DNA from: Pseudoduganella aquatica
GTDB lineage: Bacteria; Pseudomonadota; Gammaproteobacteria; Burkholderiales; Burkholderiaceae_D
Assembly: GCF_009857595.1 (NCBI RefSeq)
Contig: NZ_WWCU01000042.1
Location: forward strand, 1 to 50,902
DNA: 50,902 nucleotides
Reading direction: 5' to 3'
The notes beneath the pieces are model-generated. The model saw nothing but the letters and a program-made list of their open reading frames with translations, did no database searches and had not been told where the DNA came from. Made by a program: the position numbers and the translations under genes. This document shows positions 16,868 to 24,997 of the stretch, piece by piece; the first letter of the stretch is position 1; each line of letters begins with the position of its first letter.

Positions 16868-17644
16868 TCAGGCCAGGAACTCCAGCAGCTGGCGCGTGAA
16901 CTGGGCCGGCGCTTCGACGTTGGAAATGTGGGACGCGGGCAGGGCGGCCACGAGGGCGCCGGGGATGGCGCTGCGCAGGGCTTCGGCGTCCGCCACGGTG
17001 GTGACCGGGTCCGCCGCGCCGGCGACGATGAGGGTGGGCGCGGTAATGGCGTGGATCTCGGCGCGCAGGTCGGCGCTGGCCAGCGCGTCGCAGCAGGCGG
17101 CGTAGCCTTCGTAGTTCTGGCCGCGCAGCTTGTTGGCCATGGCGTCGGCGACGGCGGGCTGGTGCTGCACAAACTCGGGCGTGAACCAGCGCGAGGCGGC
17201 GCTGTCGGCAATCGCGCCCAGTCCTTGCGCGCGCACGGCGGCGGCGCGGGTTCGCCAGCCGTCCGCCGTGCCGACGCGCGCCGCCGTGTTGGCGAGTATC
17301 AGCCGGTTGAGACGCTTGGGCGCGTGCACGCCCAGCCATAGTCCGGTGACGCCGCCCATGGAGATGCCGCAGAAGTGGGCTTTTTCGATGTCCAGGTGGT
17401 CCAGCAAGGCCACCACGTCCGTGCCCAACTGGTCGATGGAGTAGGGGCCGGGCGGGCTGGCGGACAGGCCGTGGCCGCGCGTGTCGTAGCGGACCAGGAA
17501 GTTGCGGCCTGCCAGCGCGTCCGCTTGCTCCTGCCACATGCTCAGGTCCGTGCCGAGCGAGTTGGAAAACACCAGCGCGGGCAGGCTGCGGTCGCCCTCC
17601 GTGCGGTAGTGGATGCAGGTGTCGTTGATGATTGCGATAGGCAT
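16868..17644 (-). CDS. pcaD: 3-oxoadipate enol-lactonase
   Basis: A 258-aa alpha/beta hydrolase that opens 3-oxoadipate enol-lactone to 3-oxoadipate. This is where the catechol branch meets the protocatechuate branch. Visible features are FSNSLGTDLSMW (oxyanion region), YDTRGHGLS, the nucleophile elbow CGISMGGVTG, Asp in VAGAADPVT, and His in PASHISNVEAP. Length is standard. It starts 11 nt after benE and is the ninth and last gene of the cat-ben transcription unit. It would serve as the catD function here. Confidence 0.93.
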   Translation of the reverse strand: MPIAIINDTCIHYRTEGDRSLPALVFSNSLGTDLSMWQEQADALAGRNFLVRYDTRGHGLSASPPGPYSIDQLGTDVVALLDHLDIEKAHFCGISMGGVTGLWLGVHAPKRLNRLILANTAARVGTADGWRTRAAAVRAQGLGAIADSAASRWFTPEFVQHQPAVADAMANKLRGQNYEGYAACCDALASADLRAEIHAITAPTLIVAGAADPVTTVADAEALRSAIPGALVAALPASHISNVEAPAQFTRQLLEFLA

Positions 17645-17655
17645 GGTGGTACTCG

Positions 17656-18822
17656 TTAGTTCATTGCGGCCGGTTTGCGTTTCAGGACGAAATAGGCGAA
17701 CAGCCCTATCAGGATGCCCCAGAAGGCCGAGCCCAGGCCGAGGAAGCTCATGCCGGATGCGGTGGCGATGAAGGTGATGACCGATGCTTCTCGGTGCTGT
17801 TCGTCCTCGACCGCGCCCATCAGGTTGGAGGTGATCGCGCCCAGCAGCGCCAGGCCCGCCAGCACCGCCACCAGTTCTTTCGGCAGGCTGGCGAACAGCG
17901 CCACGATGGTGGCGGCCAGCGTGCCGCCGATGATGTAGAACACGCCGTTGGCCATGCCGGCCACGTAGCGGCGTGCTGGATCTTCGTGCGCGTCCCGGCC
18001 GGTGCACAGCGCCGCCGTGATGGAGGCGATGACGATGGTGATGCCGCCGAAGCAGGCCACCGCCAGCGAGGCGATGCTGGTGGCGACCATGATGGGCTTG
18101 GCGCTGGTGTGGTAGCCGGACAGCTTGAGGATGGCCATGCCGGGCAGGAACTGGCCGCTCAGGCTGACCAGCACCAGCGGCAGCGCGAAACTGAAGGTGG
18201 AGCGCCAGCTCCATTCGGGCGTTATCCATTGCGGCGCGGCGGCGGCGATGCGCACGCCGCCCAGGTCCGCCGCGCCGGTGGTCCACGCGATTGCTGCGCC
18301 GGTCAGCATCACCACCACCACGGCGTAGCGCGGCACGAATTTTTTGCAGACGATGTAGCTCACCACCATGCCCACCGCCAGCACGGGCAGTGTGGCAATG
18401 GATTTGAAGGTGTTCACGCCGAACTGGAACAGGATGCCCGCCATCATGCCCGCCGCCACGCCTTTCGGGATGTGGCGCAGCAGCTTGTCGAAAGAGCCGG
18501 ACAGGCCGATCAGCAGTATCGCGGCGGCCGCCGTGATGTAGGCGCCCACCGCCTCGTTGATGCTCATGGCGGGGAACAGCGTCACCAGCAGCGCGGTGCC
18601 GGGCGCGGACCAGGCGGTGATGATGGGCGTCTTCAGCCGCCAGCTGAGCCACAGGCCGGACAGGCCCGCGCCCAGCGAGATGGCCCAGATCCAGGACGAC
18701 ATCATGGCCTGCGAGGCGTGCGCCGCGCTGGCAGCCTGGAAGAAGATCACCAGCGGGCCGGCATACGAAATCACGACCGCGAGGAAGCCCGCCAGCACGG
18801 CCGAGAGCGACCAGCCGCGCAC
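17656..18822 (-). CDS. benE: Benzoate/H+ symporter BenE
   Basis: A 388-aa inner-membrane transporter with about 11-12 helices, of the BenE family (fold related to NCS2/UraA). The N-terminus is VRGWSLSAVLAGFLAVVISYAGPLVIFFQAA. ITAWSAPGTALLVT and FQFGVNTFKSIATLP are family-typical. The start is a GTG 2 nt after the benD stop, with AGGG within benD as ribosome site. It probably imports benzoate for BenABC. With benK this gives the cell two benzoate carriers of different families. Length is close to the family norm. Confidence 0.92.
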   Translation of the reverse strand: MRGWSLSAVLAGFLAVVISYAGPLVIFFQAASAAHASQAMMSSWIWAISLGAGLSGLWLSWRLKTPIITAWSAPGTALLVTLFPAMSINEAVGAYITAAAAILLIGLSGSFDKLLRHIPKGVAAGMMAGILFQFGVNTFKSIATLPVLAVGMVVSYIVCKKFVPRYAVVVVMLTGAAIAWTTGAADLGGVRIAAAAPQWITPEWSWRSTFSFALPLVLVSLSGQFLPGMAILKLSGYHTSAKPIMVATSIASLAVACFGGITIVIASITAALCTGRDAHEDPARRYVAGMANGVFYIIGGTLAATIVALFASLPKELVAVLAGLALLGAITSNLMGAVEDEQHREASVITFIATASGMSFLGLGSAFWGILIGLFAYFVLKRKPAAMN

Positions 18823-18824
18823 GG

Positions 18825-19616
18825 TCAGCCCTGGTCGCCGCCACCGACCGGCAGCACGGTGCCGGTGATGTAGCTGGCTTCGTCGGAGGCGAGGAACAGG
18901 ATGGCGCGCACCTGTTCGCTGATGGTGCCGTAGCGGTGCATCAAGCTGCTGGCGATGGTCTGGTCCACGATGCCCTGATACCAGACCTGTTCCTGTTCGC
19001 TGAGCGGCTTGGGGTTGCGCGGCACCTTGCGCGGCGGCGCCTCGGTGCCGCCGGTGGCCACGGCGTTCACGCGGATGCCGTCCTGCGCGTGCTCCAGCGC
19101 CAGGCTGGCCGTCATGGCGTTCACGCCGCCCTTGGCTGCCGAGTAGGGAATGCGGTAAATGCCGCGCGTGGCGATGGACGACACGTTGACGATCACGCCG
19201 CGCTGCTGCTCTATCATGGCCGGCAGCACCGCGTGGCAGCACCACATGGTGGGGAACAGCGAGCGGCGGATTTCCGCTTCGATCTGCTCGGCCTCGTACT
19301 CCTGGTAGGGCTTGGCCCAGATGGTGCCGCCCACATTGTTGACCAGCACATCGACGCGGCCGAAGGCGGCGATCGCGGCGCACACCATCTCGCGCGCGCC
19401 GGCGTGCGTCTCCAGGTCCACTTCGCAGGCGATGGCCAGCGCAGCGGGGAAGTCGCGCCCCGACTGCACCTCGGCCAGCACTTCCAGGACCAGCGGCGAA
19501 CGGTCCGCCAGTACCAGCGATGCGCCTTCGCGCGCGGCTTCCAGCGCCACGCCGCGTCCTATACCTTGTGCGGCACCGGTAACGATGACGACTTTATCCT
19601 TGAATCGCATATTCAT
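18825..19616 (-). CDS. benD: 1,6-dihydroxycyclohexa-2,4-diene-1-carboxylate dehydrogenase
   Basis: A 263-aa short-chain dehydrogenase that oxidises and decarboxylates the benzoate cis-diol to catechol using NAD+. It has the Rossmann TGAAQGIGRG motif, NNVGG, and the catalytic Ser...Tyr-x3-Lys (NVSSIATRGIYRIPYSAAKGG). The ATG at 19616 overlaps the benC stop (ATGA). The ATG at 19610 has a better-spaced GGAG and may be used instead, which would remove two residues. Gene order benA-B-C-D supports the assignment over other SDRs. Confidence 0.93.
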   Translation of the reverse strand: MNMRFKDKVVIVTGAAQGIGRGVALEAAREGASLVLADRSPLVLEVLAEVQSGRDFPAALAIACEVDLETHAGAREMVCAAIAAFGRVDVLVNNVGGTIWAKPYQEYEAEQIEAEIRRSLFPTMWCCHAVLPAMIEQQRGVIVNVSSIATRGIYRIPYSAAKGGVNAMTASLALEHAQDGIRVNAVATGGTEAPPRKVPRNPKPLSEQEQVWYQGIVDQTIASSLMHRYGTISEQVRAILFLASDEASYITGTVLPVGGGDQG

Positions 19617-20632
19617 GCTCCGCTGCTGGCCGAGAATTTTTCGAAATAGAAGTTGGCTGGCGTCACGCCCACGTCGCCCAGCCAGGTGCGCACCGCATCC
19701 ACCATGGGCACGGGGCCGCACAGGTAGACGTCGGCGTCGCCACCGTTCAGCCAGGACGGCTCAACGTGGTGCGTGGCGTAGCCCTTGCGTGCATGCGCGC
19801 TGGCCTGGTCGGCCACGCAGGTGAGGTAGCTGAACTGCGGATGCGCGGCCGCGATGCGGTCCAGCTGCTCCAGCGCCACCAGGTCGCAGTCGCGGGTGAC
19901 GGCGAACACCAGCCGCACCGGCTGCGGGAAGCCGTGCGCCGCCAGCACTTCCAGCATGGACAGGAAGGGCGCGATGCCGGTGCCGCCCGCCAGCATCAGC
20001 ACCGGACGCTGCACGGGGCGCAGGTAGAAGCTGCCGAAGGGACCGGAGAAGGCGATCTGCTGGCCGGGCTGCGCCGCGTCCGACAGATAGCTGCTCATGC
20101 GGCCACCTGGCACGTTGCGCACCACGAAGGAGGCTTGCTGCGAACCGGGCACGGAGCTGAAGGAATAAGAGCGCGTGAGCGCGGTGCCGGGCACTTCCAC
20201 GTTCACGTACTGGCCGGGCAGGAAGTCCAGCGCGTCCGGCTGCGCCAGTTTGATCGAGAAGCGCAGCGTGGACTCGGACAGCACTTCCACCGAGGCGATG
20301 CTGCCGGGGTGGCTGGCCGCCGCCGTCTTGCAGGACGCGGAGGTGGCGGGAATCTTGATGACGCAGTCCGACGTGGGGCGCATCTGGCAGTTCAGCACGT
20401 AGCGTTCCGCCGCGTCTTCCGGCGTGAGCGCGTCTTCGATATAACTGGATTCGGGCATGTCGTAGCTGCCTGATTCGCACAGGCCGCGGCAGGTGCCGCA
20501 GGCGCCGTCGCGGCAGTCCAGCGGAATGTTGACCTTCTGGCGGTAGGCCGCATCGGCCAGCTTTTCATTGGGGTTGCAGCTGATGAAGCGGGTCACTCCG
20601 TCTTCGAACTGCAGTGCGATGGTATGGCTCAT
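19613..20632 (-). CDS. benC: Benzoate 1,2-dioxygenase electron-transfer reductase
   Basis: A 339-aa flavo-iron-sulfur protein that passes electrons from NADH to the BenAB oxygenase. An N-terminal plant-type 2Fe-2S ferredoxin domain (about 1-95; CRDGACGTCRGLCESG, and a later Cys in YVLNCQM) is followed by an FAD-binding domain (RSYSFSS) and an NAD-binding domain (LMLAGGTGIAPFLSML). Domain order and length match BenC and XylZ. It starts 16 nt after benB and overlaps benD by 4 nt. Confidence 0.95.
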   Translation of the reverse strand: MSHTIALQFEDGVTRFISCNPNEKLADAAYRQKVNIPLDCRDGACGTCRGLCESGSYDMPESSYIEDALTPEDAAERYVLNCQMRPTSDCVIKIPATSASCKTAAASHPGSIASVEVLSESTLRFSIKLAQPDALDFLPGQYVNVEVPGTALTRSYSFSSVPGSQQASFVVRNVPGGRMSSYLSDAAQPGQQIAFSGPFGSFYLRPVQRPVLMLAGGTGIAPFLSMLEVLAAHGFPQPVRLVFAVTRDCDLVALEQLDRIAAAHPQFSYLTCVADQASAHARKGYATHHVEPSWLNGGDADVYLCGPVPMVDAVRTWLGDVGVTPANFYFEKFSASSGA

Positions 20633-20648
20633 GTCCGTGCTCCAGACT

Positions 20649-21140
20649 TTAAATATGGTAAATGTCGATAACCTGATTGATGTAGTCGTTTTTCAGCACG
20701 ACGTACTTGTTCAGGATCTTCGGCGCCGCGCCGGAAAAGTCGATCACGTAGCGCGACATGCCGAAGTAGCTGTAGTCCGTCTTGTAGCGGTGGCTCAGCG
20801 TGTACCAGTTGAAGCGCACCGTGCAGACCGCGCCGTCCTGCTTCTCCAGTTCCACGTTGGCGATGTTGTGGCTGGTGCGCGTGTCCGGCATGGTGGCGCT
20901 GGAACGCTCGGTCTTGATGCGGAACACGCGGTCTTCCAGGCCCTGGCGGGTGGGGTAGTAGATCAACGAGATTTCGCGTTCCGGATCGGAGACCAGCGTG
21001 TCGTCGTCGTCCCAGGCCGGCATCCAGAACTGGGCGTCCGGGTGGTAGCAATCCAGCCACTCGTCCCACTGCTCGTCGTCCAGCAGGCGGCTTTCGCGGT
21101 ACAGGAAAGCGGCGATGCCATTGATGTCGATGCCGCTCAT
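20649..21140 (-). CDS. benB: Benzoate 1,2-dioxygenase, small (beta) subunit
   Basis: A 163-aa subunit of the alpha3-beta3 terminal oxygenase, with a scytalone-dehydratase/NTF2-like fold and a structural role. Typical features are the N-terminal FLYRESRLLDDEQWDEWLDC, YHPDAQFWMPAW, and TSHNIANVE. The ATG overlaps the benA TGA by 4 nt, so translation of the two oxygenase subunits is probably coupled and equimolar. Confidence 0.95.
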   Translation of the reverse strand: MSGIDINGIAAFLYRESRLLDDEQWDEWLDCYHPDAQFWMPAWDDDDTLVSDPEREISLIYYPTRQGLEDRVFRIKTERSSATMPDTRTSHNIANVELEKQDGAVCTVRFNWYTLSHRYKTDYSYFGMSRYVIDFSGAAPKILNKYVVLKNDYINQVIDIYHI

Positions 21141-22516
21141 TTCTGCTCTCCCTCGGCGCGCAGCGCCTGCTTCATCACATCCAGCCAGTAGCGGTGCTGC
21201 ACCGTGTACAGGCCTTCGTCTTCGGTCTTCACGCCGCTCATCACTGGCTGCAGGCCGATCTCCTTGGCCGCGTCGTCCGCGCCTTCGATCCAGTGCGTGG
21301 AGCCCCGGCACATGTCGTTCCATTCCATGGCCTTGCCCGCGTAGCCCTGCTGGCAGGCGCGGAATTCTTCCAGGTCGTCCGGCGTGGCCATGCCGCTGAC
21401 GTTGAAGAAGTCCTCGTACTGGCGGATGCGGCGCGCGCGCGCTTCGGCCGGTTCGCCTTTCGGGGCGATGCAGTAGATGGTCACTTCGGTCTTGTCCACC
21501 GAGATCGGGCGCAGCAGGCGGATCTGCGACCCGAACTGGTCCATCAGGTAGACGTTGGGGTAGAGGCACAGGTTGCGCGAGCGCTCCACCATCCAGTTGG
21601 CGGTGGCGGTGCCGAACTTGTCCGCGTACTCGCCGTGGCGCGGGTAGTTGGGACGGTCCTGCGGGTTGGCCCACTTGGTCCACAGCAGGATGTGGCCTTG
21701 CTTGAAGGCGTAGAAACCACCGCCTTGCTTGCCCCATTTTCCCGCGTCCATGGCCTTGATCTTGTCCTCGCGGCCGTTGGCGGCATCCGCCTCGGCTTCC
21801 TTGCGGCGGCTGGTGGTGGCCGCGTAGTTCCAGTGCACGGCCGAGACGTGGTAGCCGTCTGCGCCGTTCTCGGCCTGCAGCTTCCAGTTGCCTTCGAAGG
21901 TGTAGGTGGACGAGCCGCGCAGCACTTCCAGGCCGTCCGGCGACTGGTTCACGATCATGTCGATGATCTTGGCCGCTTCGCCCAGGAACTCGGACAGCGG
22001 CGCCACGTTCTCATTCAGGCTGCCGAACAGGAAGCCCTTGTAGTTCTCGAAGCGCGCCAGCTTTTTCAGGTCGTGCGAGCCTTCCTTGTTGAAGCACTCG
22101 GGGTAGCCTGCTTCTTCCGGGTCTTTCACCTTCAGCAGCTTGCCGCTGTTGTTGAAGGTCCAGCCGTGGAAGGGGCAGGTGTAGGTTGCCTTGTTGCCGC
22201 GCTTGTGGCGGCACAGCTGCGCGCCGCGATGGCTGCAGGCGTTGATGAAGGCGTTCAGCTCGCCCTGGCGGTTGCGCGCGATGAACACGGGCTGGCGGCC
22301 GATGTGGGTGGTGTAGTAGTCGTTCACATTGGCCACCTGGCTTTCGTGCGCCAGGTAGATCCAGTTGCCCTCGAAGATGTGCTTCATCTCCAGCTCGAAC
22401 AAGGCTTCGTCGGTGAAGGCGCTGCGGTGCAGGCGGAAGTCGCCTTTCGCGTGGTCTTCCACCAGGTAGTCGTCCAGGCTCCTGGCCTCGGACTTGACGG
22501 GAATGATAGGGATCAT
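21137..22516 (-). CDS. benA: Benzoate 1,2-dioxygenase, large (alpha) subunit
   Basis: A 459-aa Rieske non-heme-iron oxygenase that adds O2 to benzoate to form the cis-diol. The Rieske 2Fe-2S site is visible as Cys-x-His (CSHRGAQL) and Cys-x2-His (CPFHGW). The mononuclear iron site is in the 2-His region ENGADGYHVSAVHW. Length and N-terminus (VKSEARSLDDYLVED) fit BenA. It starts 12 nt after catA. BenA cannot be separated from close toluate dioxygenases (XylX) by sequence alone, but the surrounding catechol genes favour benzoate. Confidence 0.95.
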   Translation of the reverse strand: MIPIIPVKSEARSLDDYLVEDHAKGDFRLHRSAFTDEALFELEMKHIFEGNWIYLAHESQVANVNDYYTTHIGRQPVFIARNRQGELNAFINACSHRGAQLCRHKRGNKATYTCPFHGWTFNNSGKLLKVKDPEEAGYPECFNKEGSHDLKKLARFENYKGFLFGSLNENVAPLSEFLGEAAKIIDMIVNQSPDGLEVLRGSSTYTFEGNWKLQAENGADGYHVSAVHWNYAATTSRRKEAEADAANGREDKIKAMDAGKWGKQGGGFYAFKQGHILLWTKWANPQDRPNYPRHGEYADKFGTATANWMVERSRNLCLYPNVYLMDQFGSQIRLLRPISVDKTEVTIYCIAPKGEPAEARARRIRQYEDFFNVSGMATPDDLEEFRACQQGYAGKAMEWNDMCRGSTHWIEGADDAAKEIGLQPVMSGVKTEDEGLYTVQHRYWLDVMKQALRAEGEQK

Positions 22517-22528
22517 GACGTTCTCCGT

Positions 22529-23449
22529 TCAGGCGGCGGCGCGGACGCGTTCCACTTCGGCTTCCGGCGCGGCTGGGTGCTCGCCGTACAGGCGGAAATC
22601 GAAGTCGATGCTGGAGTAGGGCTGGCGCAGGTCTTTTTGCGCGATGGCGGCCGCATCGGTCACCTTGCTCACCGCCGGCACCAGGCCTTCGCGGCTGGCG
22701 AAGGCGAAGTCGTCCCACAGGTATTCGTCGCCGTCGATATTGATCTGCGTGGTCAGCTTGCGGTGGCCGTCGGCGGTGACGAAGAAGTGGATGTGGGCGG
22801 GACGCTGGCCGTGGCGGCCCAGCTGGTCCAGCAGGGTCTGGGTGCTGCCGCCCGGAGGGCAGCCGTAACCCTTGGGCACAATGCTGCGGAACTGGTAGCG
22901 GCCTTGCGCGTCGGTGAAGATGGTGCGGCGCAGGTTGAAGTGCGACTGCGTCGAATCGAAGAAGGAGTAGTTGCCCATCAGGTTGGCGTGCCACACTTCC
23001 ACCTTGGCGCCAGGCAGCGGCTTGCCCGCTTCGTCGTAGACGGTGCCCTGCATGAACAGCACTTCGGCCTCGGCGCTTTCGCTGCCGTCGTCCAGGCGTG
23101 CAAAGCCTTGGCTTTCCGGCGCGCCGGCCACGTACAGCGGGCCTTCGATGGTGCGCGGCGTGCCGCCTTGCAGGCCGGCCTTGGCTTCGGCTTCGTCGGC
23201 GCGGATGTCGAGGAAGCGCTCCAGGCCAAGGCCAGGGGCCAGCAGGCCCAGTTCATTGGCCTTGCCTGCGTTGGTCAGGTACTCCAGGCCTTTCCAGAAT
23301 TCGCTCGGCTGGATGTCCAGGTCTTCAATCGCTTTGCACAAGTCTGCCACCAGGCGCGCCACTACGGCCTGCACGCGCGGGTTGGCCGGGCGGGTTGCGG
23401 TGTCGATGATCCAGCTCTTTACCAGCTTGTCGATGTCGTTATGTGTCAT
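22529..23449 (-). CDS. catA: Catechol 1,2-dioxygenase
   Basis: A 306-aa intradiol ring-cleavage enzyme that turns catechol into cis,cis-muconate. A helical N-terminal dimerisation linker precedes the catalytic domain. The Fe(III) ligands are two Tyr (in LMGNYSFFD and VPKGYGCPP) and two His (in RPAHIHFF), with Arg from NLRRTIF next to the site. Length is normal. It lies 25 nt after catC and 12 nt before benA, joining the lower pathway to the upper oxygenase genes in one transcript. Confidence 0.96.
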   Translation of the reverse strand: MTHNDIDKLVKSWIIDTATRPANPRVQAVVARLVADLCKAIEDLDIQPSEFWKGLEYLTNAGKANELGLLAPGLGLERFLDIRADEAEAKAGLQGGTPRTIEGPLYVAGAPESQGFARLDDGSESAEAEVLFMQGTVYDEAGKPLPGAKVEVWHANLMGNYSFFDSTQSHFNLRRTIFTDAQGRYQFRSIVPKGYGCPPGGSTQTLLDQLGRHGQRPAHIHFFVTADGHRKLTTQINIDGDEYLWDDFAFASREGLVPAVSKVTDAAAIAQKDLRQPYSSIDFDFRLYGEHPAAPEAEVERVRAAA

Positions 23450-23474
23450 GTCAGTCTCCGTCTAGTGGGTGTGG

Positions 23475-23765
23475 TTAAAGGTCGTTGCTGCGGATTGAAG
23501 ATGGATGGCGGCACAGCGGCATCACCTCGATCTTCATGTAGGGGAACAGCGGCAGCGTGGAGAGCAGGGTGTGCAGCTCGTCGATGCTGGCGGTGTCGAA
23601 AATGCTGATGTTCGAATACTGGCCGGCGATGCGCCACAGGTGGCGCCACTGGCCGCTGGATTGCAGCTCTTGAGAATACGCCTTCTCGCGCGCCTTGATG
23701 GCGGCTGCTTCGGCTTCGGGCAGGGCGGATGGGATATTCACATCCATGCGAACGTGGAACAGCAT
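23475..23765 (-). CDS. catC: Muconolactone delta-isomerase
   Basis: A 96-aa enzyme that isomerises muconolactone to 3-oxoadipate enol-lactone. It shows the typical MLFHVRMDVNIP start, then AAAIKAREKAYSQELQSSG, GQYSNISIFD and PYMKIEVMPL. The ATG at 23765 has AAGGAGA at ideal spacing. It sits 11 nt after catB and 25 nt before catA, in the expected catBCA order. Confidence 0.95.
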   Translation of the reverse strand: MLFHVRMDVNIPSALPEAEAAAIKAREKAYSQELQSSGQWRHLWRIAGQYSNISIFDTASIDELHTLLSTLPLFPYMKIEVMPLCRHPSSIRSNDL

Positions 23766-23776
23766 GGCAATTCTCC

Positions 23777-24886
23777 TTAGTGGCGGCGCAGGCGGCCGAG
23801 TTTGTCGGTGTCGACTGCAACGCCCAGGCCGTGGCCGGTTGGCACTTGCAGCATGAAGTCCTTGTAGACCAGCGGCTCCTGCAGCACTTCTTCGGTGAGC
23901 AGCAAGGGGCCGAACAGTTCGGTGCCGAAGGACAGGTCGGCGAAGGTGGAGAACAGGTGGGCCGATGCGGCCGTGCCCACTCCGCCTTCCAGCATGGTGC
24001 CGCCGTACAGGGCCACGCCCGCCAGTTGCGCCACGGTGGCGACCTGGCCCGCTTGCACCAGGCCGCCGGACTGGGTGATCTTCACCGCGAACACGTCCGC
24101 CGCCGCGCTGGTGGCGTAGTCGTAGGCGGTGAGCGGGCCTTGCAGGGCTTCGTCGGCCATCAGCGGCACCGAGAAGCGCTGCGCCAGGCGGGCCATGGCG
24201 GCCTTGTGGTGGGCCGGCACCGGCTGCTCGATCAGGTCCACGCCGCCCGCTTCCAGCGCGGTGATGGCTTCGATCGCCTGCAGCTCGTTCCAGGCCTGGT
24301 TCACGTCCACGCGGATGCTGACCGCGTCGCCCAGGGCGCGTTTGATGGCCAGCACGTGGTTCACGTCGTCGGCCACGGCGCGCGCGCCTATCTTCAGCTT
24401 GAAAATGCGGTGGCGGCGCAGTTCCAGCATTTTTTCGGCTTCGGCGATGTCCTTGGCGGTGTCGCCGCTGGCCAGGGTCCAGGCCACGGGCAGTTCGTCG
24501 CGCACGCGGCCGCCCAGCAGCTCGCTCAGGGGGATGCCGAGGCGGCGGGCCTGCGCGTCGAGCAGCGCGGTTTCGATGGCGCACTTGGCGAAGCGGTTGC
24601 CCTGGATCGCCTTGCGCAGCTTGGCCATGGCCTTGGCCACCTGGCTCGCCTCCATCCCGATCAGCAGCGGCGCGATATGCGTGTCGATATTGGTCTTGAT
24701 GCTCTCGGGGCTCTCCTCGCCGTAATTCAGGCCGCCGATGGTGGTGGCCTCGCCCCAGCCTTCCACGCCGTCGCCGCAGCGTACGCGCACCAGCACCAAA
24801 GTCTGCGTGCTCATGGTGGTCACGGACAGCTTGTGCGGACGGATGGTGGGGACGTCCGCGAGGATGGTTTCTATGCTTTTGATCAT
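23777..24886 (-). CDS. catB: Muconate cycloisomerase
   Basis: A 369-aa enolase-superfamily enzyme that lactonises cis,cis-muconate to muconolactone. The catalytic KLK pair is in HRIFKLKIGA, with metal ligands in RVDVNQAW, LIEQPVP and MADEAL, and the second lysine in AVKITQSGG. The N-terminal capping domain is normal. It is the first gene of the nine-gene unit, divergent from catR with 111 nt between the start codons. The promoter is discussed separately. Confidence 0.95.
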   Translation of the reverse strand: MIKSIETILADVPTIRPHKLSVTTMSTQTLVLVRVRCGDGVEGWGEATTIGGLNYGEESPESIKTNIDTHIAPLLIGMEASQVAKAMAKLRKAIQGNRFAKCAIETALLDAQARRLGIPLSELLGGRVRDELPVAWTLASGDTAKDIAEAEKMLELRRHRIFKLKIGARAVADDVNHVLAIKRALGDAVSIRVDVNQAWNELQAIEAITALEAGGVDLIEQPVPAHHKAAMARLAQRFSVPLMADEALQGPLTAYDYATSAAADVFAVKITQSGGLVQAGQVATVAQLAGVALYGGTMLEGGVGTAASAHLFSTFADLSFGTELFGPLLLTEEVLQEPLVYKDFMLQVPTGHGLGVAVDTDKLGRLRRH

Positions 24887-24929
24887 ATCTTATCCGTATA
24901 GTCGGTATAATTCGAAGGGATAACACCAC

Positions 24930-24957
24930 GATAAACCCTTGAAAAAGCGTCGTCCAA
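24930..24957 (-). promoter_or_regulatory. Predicted catB promoter (TTGGAC-N16-TTTATC)
   Basis: On the minus strand, TTGGAC (24957-24952) and TTTATC (24935-24930) are 16 nt apart, and the catB ATG is 43 nt further on. The same arrangement occurs before benK. The -35 hexamer is part of the sequence shared by both promoters. Confidence 0.5.
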
Positions 24958-24985
24958 CACTGATTTGGTATCGCGTCAATACTTA
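24948..24985. promoter_or_regulatory. CatR-type operator between catB and catR
   Basis: It contains a dyad GTAT-N7-ATAC at 24968-24982, which is also a LysR T-N11-A box (T24969 to A24981). Next to it is a 23-bp stretch (24948-24970) that is 20/23 identical to 28524-28546 upstream of benK. The position just upstream of the -35 of catB fits LysR-type activation. Confidence 0.7.
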
Positions 24986-24997
24986 TAAGGTATAGAG

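Noticed and set aside
16868..18844. A 658-aa open frame that seems to fuse benE-region sequence with PcaD
   Set aside because: The N-terminal part is an out-of-frame reading of benE. PcaD starts at its own ATG at 17644, and BenE is complete in another frame.
21194..23608. 804-aa open frame on the plus strand across catA and benA
   Set aside because: It runs antisense to two certain genes and has low-complexity composition and no recognisable motif.
23475..24929. A 484-aa open frame ending in CatC
   Set aside because: The first three quarters are a shadow of catB. CatC starts at 23765 with its own ribosome site.
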